Origin: Candidatus Falkowiibacteriota bacterium
GTDB lineage: Bacteria > Patescibacteriota > Patescibacteriia > Patescibacteriales > WJLG01
Length of the DNA: 11,752 bases
Reading direction: 5' to 3'
Assembly (NCBI GenBank): GCA_014728685.1
Contig: WJLG01000086.1
Span: forward strand, 1 to 11,752
This document shows positions 5,646 to 11,752 of this stretch, in pieces. The position numbers and the translations under genes were made by a program. The number at the start of each line of letters is the position of its first letter. Position 1 is the stretch's first letter. Below the pieces are notes generated by a model. It saw only the letters and a list, made by a program, of their open reading frames with translations, had not been told where the DNA came from and ran no database searches.

Positions 5646-6806
5646 ATGCCTAGAAAAAAAAGGAAGAAGAAAAACAAGAAAAATAATTTCAATAGCGAGC
5701 TGATACCCAAGATCCTGATGTTTGGCTTCATTGTCATAGCCGTAGTGCAGACCATAAGCTCTTTTTCACTGGCTTCATCGCCGGAATATGTGCATGCCCA
5801 AGGAGAGATCGATCTTAATGTGCCGATCGGAGATGAATACGCAGTAGCTAAATTCAATCAAACCACCGAACCGATCGCCAAATACATCCAAGCGATCTAC
5901 AAATACGCTACCGGTGCTGTCGGCATCTTAGCTGCCGTTGTTTTGATGTGGGGCGGAGTCATCTGGGTAACAGCCGGCGATTCCACGCGCGTTTCCGAAG
6001 CCAAAGCCTGGATAGGCGCCTCGATAACCGGCCTGGTGCTGGTTGTAGGGTCGTATGTGATACTTTCACAGGTAAATCCCAATTTGGTCGCTTTTCAGCC
6101 TAAGAGTATACCAGCAGTGAAAACAATAAGTTCACCAGAGAAAAAAATTATATGCCACTGGGAAGAAATAAAAAACGGGGAATCAAATATGTGTGATGAT
6201 CAATTAGGTAAAGGCTGGGCTAACACGACTCGAACTGAATGTACAAAAGAAAAACCGGAAAAAAAGGAAGATACTCTAACTTATGAATGTTGTTGCGTCA
6301 CGAATACTCCAGGTTGTCCGGAAGACTTACTGCCCGACGCTTGTCTTCCTTGTAAAGATTGCAAATCTCTAAATCCGATTATAACCAGAAATGGCGACCA
6401 AGCTGAATCAAGCCTGGTCAGCAAATTGCTTGATGCTGATTCCTCGATTAAAAAAATAAACAGTGAAACATTGGCTGAAAAAGCTATGACTATTGAAAAT
6501 ATAGCTGTTACAGAAGCTTGGCCACCAACTGTAAGACATCAAAGTGAATGCCACTATATCGGGGCCTGTGTAGATGTTAATTTGGACAATAGATCAACAA
6601 ATCCTGAAGAAGTTGCAAAAGTATTTCATGTGCTCACATCAAAAGGGCTAAGACCGGTTTATGAATGTAAAATTTCCGGGTGTTGCAATTCATATAAAAA
6701 TGTTGAGATCAAATATACCAACGGCAACCCTGCAAAAACAGTAACTGTCACCTGTCTTGAAATATCAGAAATTACCGCCTGGCATTTCAGTGTCTATAAT
6801 AATTAA
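5646..6806 (+). CDS. Exported T4SS-pilin-like membrane protein with Cys-rich linker and M15-like C-terminal domain
   Basis: This 386-aa protein has three parts. Residues 1-51 form a very basic N-terminus (RKKRKKKNKK) and a hydrophobic segment (22-43) ending in a signal-peptidase-like V-H-A (49-51). Residues about 60-145 contain two more hydrophobic helices (88-110, 121-142) around GDSTRVSEAKAWIG, the layout of the VirB2/TrbC-like T4SS_pilin family found in CPR genomes. Residues 150-386 are outside and include 16 Cys in all (from 170 to 370), with a CCC triplet at 215-217. The last part reads VTEAWPPTVRHQSECH, then H303-Y-I-G-A-C-V-D310, and ends ITAWHFSVY (His380). That matches the HxxGxAxD and WHF zinc-site signatures of M15/VanY-type peptidases. 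The usual Glu three residues before the last His is Thr377, so activity is doubtful. Base composition drops sharply near 6100. It lies 69 nt after porB, without a Shine-Dalgarno. Confidence 0.75.
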   Translation: MPRKKRKKKNKKNNFNSELIPKILMFGFIVIAVVQTISSFSLASSPEYVHAQGEIDLNVPIGDEYAVAKFNQTTEPIAKYIQAIYKYATGAVGILAAVVLMWGGVIWVTAGDSTRVSEAKAWIGASITGLVLVVGSYVILSQVNPNLVAFQPKSIPAVKTISSPEKKIICHWEEIKNGESNMCDDQLGKGWANTTRTECTKEKPEKKEDTLTYECCCVTNTPGCPEDLLPDACLPCKDCKSLNPIITRNGDQAESSLVSKLLDADSSIKKINSETLAEKAMTIENIAVTEAWPPTVRHQSECHYIGACVDVNLDNRSTNPEEVAKVFHVLTSKGLRPVYECKISGCCNSYKNVEIKYTNGNPAKTVTVTCLEISEITAWHFSVYNN

Positions 6807-6867
6807 AAATATCATACTCTTAAGTACACTATTTTAGCTATTGCAAATTTTATCTTCTCTTTTTTTT

Positions 6868-7278
6868 CTATCTTCCCCTGTCCATCGCCATATTCGCCAA
6901 CTTATCGGCTTCCTTGTTCATTTCTCTGGGAATATGCCTATAGACCACCTTTTTAAAGCTTAATCCGGCATTATATATCTTTACAAACAAGGGCGCTAAG
7001 TCCTTGTTTTTTACTTTGTACTCGCCGTTCAATTGCTTGACCACCAATTCGCTATCCAAATAAAGATCAAGTTCTTGTGCGCCCAGTTCCTTGGCCTTGT
7101 CCATGGCGGCTATCACCGCCTTGTATTCGGCTTGATTATTGGTGGTTTCTCCGATATATTCAGATACTTCCGCCACTATCTCGCCTGAAGTGTTTTTGAG
7201 CACCGCTCCGATCCCGGCCGGACCGGGATTGCCGCGAGCTCCGCCGTCAGTATGAATTATTAAATGTTTTGTGTTCAT
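6868..7278 (-). CDS. rnhA: Ribonuclease HI family protein
   Basis: A 136-aa RNase H type 1 enzyme, which cuts the RNA strand of RNA:DNA hybrids in the cytoplasm (R-loops, Okazaki primers). The four acidic catalytic residues are in place: Asp11 in HTDGGARGNPGPAG, Glu51 in TTNNQAEYKA, Asp75 in LYLDSELVV and Asp125 in REMNKEADKLAN. It is short and lacks the basic protrusion of the E. coli enzyme, so it resembles the compact archaeal/Bacillus YpeP-type branch. The ATG at 7278 was chosen because NTKHLIIHTDGG is the family's usual start; an upstream in-frame ATT adds only eight atypical residues. It follows recJ on the same strand, but the 194-nt spacer with two palindromes suggests its own transcription signal. 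A TATAAC at 7292-7297 could be a -10. Confidence 0.92.
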   Translation of the reverse strand: MNTKHLIIHTDGGARGNPGPAGIGAVLKNTSGEIVAEVSEYIGETTNNQAEYKAVIAAMDKAKELGAQELDLYLDSELVVKQLNGEYKVKNKDLAPLFVKIYNAGLSFKKVVYRHIPREMNKEADKLANMAMDRGR

Positions 7279-7302
7279 ATTGATCAATATTGTTATAATC
7301 AT

Positions 7303-7347
7303 CTAACCCTCAACCCCCTCTAACTCCCCCTTTAAAAGGGGGAGAAC
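7303..7347. repeat. C/G-rich palindromic element, copy 1 (rnhA-recJ spacer)
   Basis: A C-rich lead (CTAACCC, CCCCCTCTAA) runs into a perfect palindrome, CTCCCCCTTT/AAAGGGGGAG, with one unpaired A (7324-7344). The same words 'CCCCCTAACTCCCCCTTTTAAAAGGGGG' (in pieces) recur 100 nt away in the same orientation. This type of short palindrome is widespread as a dispersed intergenic repeat in bacteria. Confidence 0.7.
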
Positions 7348-7425
7348 ATAGGATCAAAAAGTCCTTCAAAAGAAAGGGGAACTTAAGCATATACTCTCAT
7401 CCGCAAATTTGTTAAATATTTTCAT

Positions 7426-7463
7426 ACCCCCCCTAACTCCCCCTTTTAAAAAAAGGGGGGACC
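7426..7463. repeat. C/G-rich palindromic element, copy 2 (rnhA-recJ spacer)
   Basis: A run of seven C followed by TAACT leads into CCCCCTTTT (7439-7447), which pairs with AAAAGGGGG (7451-7459) around an AAA loop. It lies 9 nt past the recJ stop codon, so in recJ mRNA this is a strong stem at the 3' end. The minus-strand sequence after the stem is G-rich, not T-rich, so it is not a standard terminator but could block 3' exonucleases. Confidence 0.7.
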
Positions 7464-7472
7464 AAGGAGGAG

Positions 7473-9179
7473 CTATTGCGATGATAATTTTATATCTATA
7501 ACCTTCAACTGCTCTTCTTTCCGGCCGTTGAATTCATTGATGCCAACATTATAAACCACATCTACCAGATCGCCTATTTTATATTTGGACCAAATATCAG
7601 CCTTGCCAAAGGCCAGTGCCCAAAGCCTCCCTAGTTTGAACTTAATATGCTGCTCTTCTGCTCCCATTTTCATAATATCTCGTATCTGTACATTTCTGCT
7701 CAAAAACTTCGGCTCAGGATTCCCCTGCCCAAAAGGCGCCAATCTATTGATCGCGTTCACCAAAGGTTTTTTGACCTCATCCACTCCAATCTCGCAATCT
7801 ATAGTGATCTTGGGTAATAGTTCAACGTCTTTAAGCTCCTTTTTGGCGATCTTCCTGATCTTTTCACTGAATACGGCCAATTTATCTTTCTCAACCGACA
7901 ATCCGCAAGCCTTGGCATGTCCGCCTTGTTTTATCAAGACATCCTTGCAGGCTTCCAAGGCTTTGGCCAGATTGAATTCATCTATGCTCCTGCCCGACCC
8001 TTTCCACTCTTCATCGCCTTTAGTGATAATTATACAAGGTTTATAATATCTTTCCGTGATCTTGCCGGCAACCAAGCCCACTATCCCTTCGTTCCATGGA
8101 TCTTTCTCGTCGGCTATGCCGATAAATATCTTCTCGCCGGCCTGATCCTTGATCTGTTCTTCCACTTCGGCCACAGCCTCTTCGGTCAACTTCTGCCTAT
8201 AAGCATTCTTCTCATCCAGATCCTTGGCGCTCAAATTACATTCGTCCTCATCTTTCGAAACCAAAAGCTCAAAAGCGGCTACACCGGAAGCGATTCGGCT
8301 GGACGCATTCAGCCGCGGAGCTATTTGGAAACCAATATTCCAAGCTTGCAATTCTTTATTATTGATACAAGAAACTTTTATCAGCTCTTTTAATCCCAAT
8401 CTTCTGGTATTATTCAAAACCTCCAAGCCTTCTTTGACCAGAATGCGATTCTCGCCCAAAAGCACCATGCAATCGGCCACAGTACCGATAGCGACCAGGT
8501 CAAGCAATCTTTTAGTCAGCGTATGCTTTTGCTCCTTTTTTAATTTCGATCTCTCTATCAAAGCCTGAGCCAGTTTGAAGGCGACACCGACCCCGGCCAA
8601 AGTCTTGGTTGGATAATTCTCGCCTTTTACTTGAGGGTTTATGATCAGGCAATCCGGCATATCTTCTTTTTTCTCAGGCGCCGGATGATGATCTGTGATT
8701 ACTATCTCTCGTCCTTCTTTTTTCGCATATTCGACCGCTTCTTTGTTCCTAATTCCGCCGTCAACAGTGATAATAAGATCAGCTCCATCATTAATGACAT
8801 TTTTCAAGCCCTCGATGTTAAGCCCGTATCCTTCCTTGATCCTATCCGGGATATAGACAAAAACATCGGCCTTAAAAAGAGCTAAGAGGTCATAAAGCAG
8901 AGCTGAGGATGTAATGCCGTCGGCATCATAATCGCCGAAAACGCATATTTTCGAACCTTTCTTGATGTGGCCGATTATCTTATCGACCGCCTTTTCCATG
9001 TTTTTGAACAAAAAAGGATCGATCAAATTTTCAAAATCGCCTTTTAAAAAAAATTCTATTTCCTTCTTATCTTTTATTCCCCTATTATTGAGTATTTGAA
9101 GAACAGCCGGATCAAAGTCCGGATTATCTTTGATGATATTTTCTTTTATCTTAGGAGTCAATTGCCAAATTTTATCCAT
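7473..9179 (-). CDS. recJ: Single-stranded-DNA-specific 5'-3' exonuclease RecJ
   Basis: A 568-aa RecJ, of normal length, used in recombinational repair, mismatch repair and fork processing. The DHH phosphoesterase core is complete: FGDYDADGITS (Asp83, Asp85, Asp87), TVDGG (Asp140), TDHHPAP (Asp163, His164, His165) and AIGTVADCM (Asp236). The linker holds QIAPRLNASSRI (about 285-296). The DHHA1 domain carries GSGRS (394-398) and GGHAKACG (419-426), the latter with Cys where Ala is usual. A C-terminal OB-type domain with FGQGNPEP follows. It lies downstream of lepA and the 32-aa gene and upstream of rnhA on the same strand; RecJ and RNase H both process replication and repair intermediates. No Shine-Dalgarno precedes the ATG at 9179, which follows directly after the word-repeat spacer. 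Confidence 0.95.
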   Translation of the reverse strand: MDKIWQLTPKIKENIIKDNPDFDPAVLQILNNRGIKDKKEIEFFLKGDFENLIDPFLFKNMEKAVDKIIGHIKKGSKICVFGDYDADGITSSALLYDLLALFKADVFVYIPDRIKEGYGLNIEGLKNVINDGADLIITVDGGIRNKEAVEYAKKEGREIVITDHHPAPEKKEDMPDCLIINPQVKGENYPTKTLAGVGVAFKLAQALIERSKLKKEQKHTLTKRLLDLVAIGTVADCMVLLGENRILVKEGLEVLNNTRRLGLKELIKVSCINNKELQAWNIGFQIAPRLNASSRIASGVAAFELLVSKDEDECNLSAKDLDEKNAYRQKLTEEAVAEVEEQIKDQAGEKIFIGIADEKDPWNEGIVGLVAGKITERYYKPCIIITKGDEEWKGSGRSIDEFNLAKALEACKDVLIKQGGHAKACGLSVEKDKLAVFSEKIRKIAKKELKDVELLPKITIDCEIGVDEVKKPLVNAINRLAPFGQGNPEPKFLSRNVQIRDIMKMGAEEQHIKFKLGRLWALAFGKADIWSKYKIGDLVDVVYNVGINEFNGRKEEQLKVIDIKLSSQ

Positions 9180-9180
9180 A

Positions 9181-9258
9181 CCAAAATTAGTAAATTAGCA
9201 GAAGTATTAGTAGATTAGTAGCAACATTAGCAGATTAGCGTGTGCAGATTAGCGTGTA
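9181..9258. repeat. Short-word repeat field, recJ side of the 32-aa gene
   Basis: The spacer is built from recurring words. AGATTAGCGTGT occurs at 9232-9243 and 9246-9257, 14 bp apart. ATTAGTAGATTAG occurs at 9206-9218. Related pieces (AAATTAGCAGAA, ACATTAGCAGATTAG) fill the rest. The same words return on the other side of the 32-aa gene at 9361-9492. Confidence 0.75.
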
Positions 9259-9357
9259 TTAGATGAACGCTGTACCAACCGTCCAAATTATCATTGAGAA
9301 AATAATGATCATGGAAACTATGGTCCAAAATATCCTTAATATTGTTTTTCTTTTCAT
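9259..9357 (-). CDS. 32-aa hydrophobic membrane peptide, function unknown
   Basis: A 32-codon frame from ATG 9357-9355 to TAA 9261-9259, sitting as an island of non-repetitive sequence inside a repeat field between lepA and recJ. The peptide starts with a basic MKRKTILR and continues as one hydrophobic helix with repeated Ile and Met and two Trp (FWTIVSMIIIFSMII, then WTVGTAF). It should insert as a single-span membrane peptide with its N-terminus inside. I believe similar tiny proteins with a W-T-I-V-S pattern occur in Parcubacteria, but cannot confirm it here. There is no Shine-Dalgarno. The absence of repeat words exactly within its limits supports selection on the coding sequence. A chance frame remains possible at this length. 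Confidence 0.5.
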   Translation of the reverse strand: MKRKTILRIFWTIVSMIIIFSMIIWTVGTAFI

Positions 9358-9360
9358 ATG

Positions 9361-9492
9361 CTAACGCGCACACTAACCTATAAATTATTAGTAGATTAGC
9401 GTGTACAGATTAGTAGATTAGCAGAAACAGTAATAAATTATTAGTAGATTAGTAGAAAACATTAGCAGATTAGCGTGTGTAGATTAGCGTGT
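9361..9492. repeat. Short-word repeat field, lepA side of the 32-aa gene
   Basis: AGATTAGCGTGT occurs at 9393-9404, 9467-9478 and 9481-9492, the last pair again 14 bp apart. ATTAGTAGATTAG occurs at 9387-9399, 9409-9421 and 9440-9452. Spacer words such as GCAGAAACA and GTAGAAAACA recur between them. The final copy overlaps the first base of the lepA stop codon (9492-9494). Confidence 0.75.
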
Positions 9493-11273
9493 TATTTTTT
9501 AAGTATCTTCACGAACGTTTCCGGCGGTATCTCGACTGACCCTTTGCCGGCAGCCATCATTTTCTTTTTTCCCTTCTTCTGCTTTTCCAAAAGCTTTCTT
9601 TTACGGCTAACATCTCCGCCGTATAATTTAGCAGTCACATCTTTCCTCATAGCTGATATCCTTTCCGAGGCGATTATCTTACCGCCGACCGCGGCCTGTA
9701 ATTTCAAAACGAACATCTGCTTGGGCAGATTCTCTTTCAAGATCTTCACTACTTCCTTGCCTTGATGAAAAGCATCATCTCTGTAAACAATAGTTGCCAG
9801 GGCTTCTACCGGATCTTCAGCTACCAAAATATCCATCTTGACCACATCCGCCTGCCGATAATCCAAATATTCATAATTTATCGAGGCATAACCGGAGGAC
9901 ACGCTTTTTATCTTATCATAAAAATCGGTCAATATCGAAGCCATTGGTATCTCATAGTGAAGGATAACACGAGACTCGTCCAAATATTCAGTATTCTTAT
10001 AAACTGCTCGCTTGCTTTGGGCCAGTTCCATTACATTGCCGATATATTCCTGAGGTAATATCACGTCCAATTTGACCCAAGGCTCTTCTATCTTTTCTGT
10101 TTCGGTCGGATCTGGCATTTTCTGCGGTGTTCTGATCACAAGCTCCTCTCCGCTCTTTTTGAGAACCCTATAAGCGACAGATGGCACTGTTACGATCAGA
10201 TCGAGTCCATGTTCTCGCCTAAGCCTTTCCTGAAAGATCTCCAAGTGAAGCAGACCAAGGAATCCGCACCTAAAACCGAGTCCCAAGGCCTCCGACCTTT
10301 CCGGCTCGAAAGACAAAGAAGCATCGTTCAATTTCAATCTTTCAATAGCGTCCCGCAAGTCATCATAATCATTGCCCTCCCTGGGAAAAATTCCGGCAAA
10401 GACCATCGGCTTGATCTGCTCATAACCTTTCAATGGCTCTATCTCGGAAACCGCTTTCTTAGCGGTGATGGTATCGCCGACCCGGCACTCCGACACTTCT
10501 TTGAAGCCGGTGACTATATATCCAACCTCGCCGGCGGACAATTCGCCTGTCGGCTTATAGTCCGGGCTAAAAACGCCGATATCCAAAACATCGCTTTCCG
10601 CTCCGGTTGAAAAAAGCTTGATGTCATCTTTCTTCTTCAAAATACCGTCAACCATGCGCACGTAAGCAACCACGCCTTTGTATTCATCATAATTTGAATC
10701 GAAGATCAGAGCTCGAGGCGGTTTATTATCATCTATTTTCGGGGCCGGAGTCTTTTCGATCACTTTTTCCAAAAGTTCGGCAACACCTGCACCAGTCTTA
10801 GCAGAAACAGAAAGTATTTCATCTTCCGAACACCCTATAAGCTTAACTATCTCATTCTTGACCTTTGGCACATCAGCTGCCGGAAGATCGATCTTATTGA
10901 TCACCGGAATGATCTCTAAATTCTGCTCGATCGCCAAATAAAGATTGGCTAGAGTCTGAGCCTGGATACCTTGAGTGGCGTCAACTAGCAGAATAGCCGC
11001 TTCGACCGCGGCCAGGCTGCGCGAAACCTCATAAGTAAAATCAACATGCCCCGGAGTATCGATCAAATTCAAAATATAGCCGTTATAAGACATGGTTACA
11101 GGCTGCAATTTGATGGTTATTCCCCTTTCCCTTTCTATATCCATTCGGTCAAGAACTTGCTCCTTCATCTTTCTGGACTCGATAGTGTTAGTGATCTCGA
11201 GCATCCTGTCGGACAAAGTCGATTTACCATGATCAATATGGGCTATAATGCAAAAATTTCTGATATTTTTCAT
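9492..11273 (-). CDS. lepA: Elongation factor 4 (LepA), ribosome back-translocating GTPase
   Basis: A 593-aa translational GTPase that acts on ribosomes in biogenesis and stress. The GTP-binding motifs are all present: AHIDHGKST (11-19), GITI (51-54), DTPGHVDF (72-79) and NKID (126-129). The LepA-specific C-terminal domain is intact, including GGDVSRKRKLLEKQKKGKK and VEIPPETFVKIL, which separates it from EF-G and from BipA/TypA. The start was put at ATG 11273 (MKNIRNFCIIAHIDHGKST) because this is the family N-terminus; the upstream in-frame extension of 22 residues is hydrophobic, contains the likely promoter and begins at a non-ATG codon. It lies between murJ and the repeat field before recJ. 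Codon use and length are normal. Confidence 0.96.
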   Translation of the reverse strand: MKNIRNFCIIAHIDHGKSTLSDRMLEITNTIESRKMKEQVLDRMDIERERGITIKLQPVTMSYNGYILNLIDTPGHVDFTYEVSRSLAAVEAAILLVDATQGIQAQTLANLYLAIEQNLEIIPVINKIDLPAADVPKVKNEIVKLIGCSEDEILSVSAKTGAGVAELLEKVIEKTPAPKIDDNKPPRALIFDSNYDEYKGVVAYVRMVDGILKKKDDIKLFSTGAESDVLDIGVFSPDYKPTGELSAGEVGYIVTGFKEVSECRVGDTITAKKAVSEIEPLKGYEQIKPMVFAGIFPREGNDYDDLRDAIERLKLNDASLSFEPERSEALGLGFRCGFLGLLHLEIFQERLRREHGLDLIVTVPSVAYRVLKKSGEELVIRTPQKMPDPTETEKIEEPWVKLDVILPQEYIGNVMELAQSKRAVYKNTEYLDESRVILHYEIPMASILTDFYDKIKSVSSGYASINYEYLDYRQADVVKMDILVAEDPVEALATIVYRDDAFHQGKEVVKILKENLPKQMFVLKLQAAVGGKIIASERISAMRKDVTAKLYGGDVSRKRKLLEKQKKGKKKMMAAGKGSVEIPPETFVKILKK

Positions 11274-11281
11274 AAAAAAAC

Positions 11282-11306
11282 AAATGGTTAAGTTATAATA
11301 CCATTT
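11282..11306 (-). promoter_or_regulatory. Predicted lepA promoter (extended -10) inside a 7-bp inverted repeat
   Basis: On the minus strand TGGTATTAT (11303-11295) is an extended -10 element; no good -35 is seen. Start of transcription would fall near 11288, giving a leader of about 15 nt. The arms AAATGGT (11282-11288) and ACCATTT (11300-11306) form a perfect inverted repeat over the -10 and start site, which could be an operator or chance in AT-rich DNA. Confidence 0.35.
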
Positions 11307-11340
11307 ACTTGTAAGAATATATAATAGCTTTTTTATCAAT

Positions 11341-11752
11341 TTAGGTCAACCGGTCATTATCTATACTGGAAACCTTGTCTTTGGGCCGAACTTTCGGTAA
11401 TTTTCTCTTGAAAGACTGCCAAAAATCATCCAATTCTTCAGACCCCATCAGATAACAGATAAAGAAATAGGTGCTCAATCCAAAGATCCCCGAGACAAAG
11501 CCTTGGGTCAAGACCCCCCAAAATCTATCCATATCTATAAAAGGCAAGATGATTATTTCCATTCCTTGAACTACCAAGCCGGCAACGACAGCAGCGGCTG
11601 AGAATTTTATAACCGATACTATGACTCTTGGTTCATCCAGGTCTCCTAAATTGAAATGCAAGCTTATCCACAAGAGGACGAAATTGACTATGCTGGATAT
11701 CGAAAAAGCAAAAGCCAATCCGGCCACGCCCATCTTGGGTGCCAGATACAAC
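11341..11752 (-). CDS. murJ: Lipid II flippase MurJ, C-terminal part (gene continues beyond the window)
   Basis: About 137 C-terminal residues of a MurJ/MviN-type MOP-superfamily transporter, which flips the lipid II peptidoglycan precursor across the inner membrane. The segment begins with LAPKMGVAGLAFAFSISSIVNFVLLW, a typical late MurJ helix pair with the G-x-x-G-L-A motif, and continues with two further hydrophobic helices at roughly residues 46-72 and 79-105. A charged cytoplasmic tail of about 30 residues, rich in Lys and Asp, ends the protein. The frame is open to the window edge, so the TTG or ATG codons near 11732-11751 are internal and not starts. It precedes lepA on the same strand with 67 nt between them. 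The flippase call is based on a single region, so another MOP-family exporter is possible. Confidence 0.75.
   Translation of the reverse strand, partial: LYLAPKMGVAGLAFAFSISSIVNFVLLWISLHFNLGDLDEPRVIVSVIKFSAAAVVAGLVVQGMEIIILPFIDMDRFWGVLTQGFVSGIFGLSTYFFICYLMGSEELDDFWQSFKRKLPKVRPKDKVSSIDNDRLT

Noticed and set aside
6807..6867. Bidirectional terminator between the converging pilin-like gene and rnhA
   Set aside because: Only a weak ATACTCTTAAGTAC-like partial palindrome is present; no stem with an adjoining T tract could be supported.
7303..7463. Rho-independent terminator of recJ formed by the C/G palindromes
   Set aside because: On the transcribed (minus) strand neither stem is followed by a T run; the T-rich part lies within the stem or loop.
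7585..8885. Several plus-strand open frames antisense to recJ
   Set aside because: They overlap each other and a complete RecJ; products are Ser/Phe/Ile-rich without motifs, as expected from the complement of a Lys/Glu/Asp-rich gene.
9181..9492. CRISPR array
   Set aside because: The repeats are only 12-13 nt, irregularly spaced and partly overlapping, with no unique spacers of constant length and no cas genes.
11274..11339. N-terminal extension of LepA by 22 hydrophobic residues
   Set aside because: LepA proteins start at the MKNIRNF-type sequence; the extension has no ATG start and overlaps the likely promoter.

Overview
The window looks like a stretch of chromosome from a Candidate Phyla Radiation (Patescibacteria, probably Parcubacteria-like) bacterium. 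The main support is a VirB2/TrbC-like 'T4SS pilin' membrane protein of the type common in that group, several tiny conserved-looking proteins (32-53 aa), genes often starting without a Shine-Dalgarno sequence, moderate-to-low GC with very AT-rich spacers, and otherwise ordinary housekeeping genes. UGA ends porD and Trp is encoded by UGG, so the standard bacterial code applies and the UGA-recoding CPR lineages are unlikely. The taxonomic call is an inference from gene content.

Left part (1-1542), minus strand: a four-gene unit reads leftwards, made of a 47-aa basic protein, an exonuclease III-type AP endonuclease, an unknown 87-aa protein and a 53-aa single-span membrane protein. It ends in a hairpin terminator (128-149). 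Just beyond lies a promoter and the first eight codons of a gene that leaves the window.

Centre (1551-6806), plus strand: a membrane-anchored DsbA-like thiol oxidoreductase is followed by a complete four-subunit 2-oxoacid (most likely pyruvate):ferredoxin oxidoreductase in the order gamma-delta-alpha-beta (porCDAB). Then comes a 386-aa exported membrane protein that joins a T4SS-pilin-like part to a Cys-rich linker and a C-terminal domain with M15/VanY-like zinc-site signatures. The plus-strand genes are 29-89 nt apart and probably form one or two transcription units. The POR complex would make acetyl-CoA and reduced ferredoxin anaerobically. The DsbA-like protein could oxidise the 16 cysteines of the pilin-like protein, though that link is an inference.

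Right part (6868-11752), minus strand: lipid II flippase murJ (C-terminal part only), lepA (EF4), a 32-aa membrane peptide, recJ and an RNase HI. The overlapping divergent promoters between the 47-aa gene and dsbA separate the left and central units; the central and right units converge at 6807-6867.

The spacers are the unusual part. They hold a REP-like multi-hairpin palindrome (3319-3380), a perfect 7-bp tandem repeat (3005-3025), a pair of C/G-rich palindromes between rnhA and recJ, AT-rich hairpins flanking porB, and a field of short 'AGATTAGCGTGT'/'ATTAGTAGATTAG' words surrounding the 32-aa gene between lepA and recJ. No tRNA, rRNA, CRISPR array, transposase or integrase was seen.
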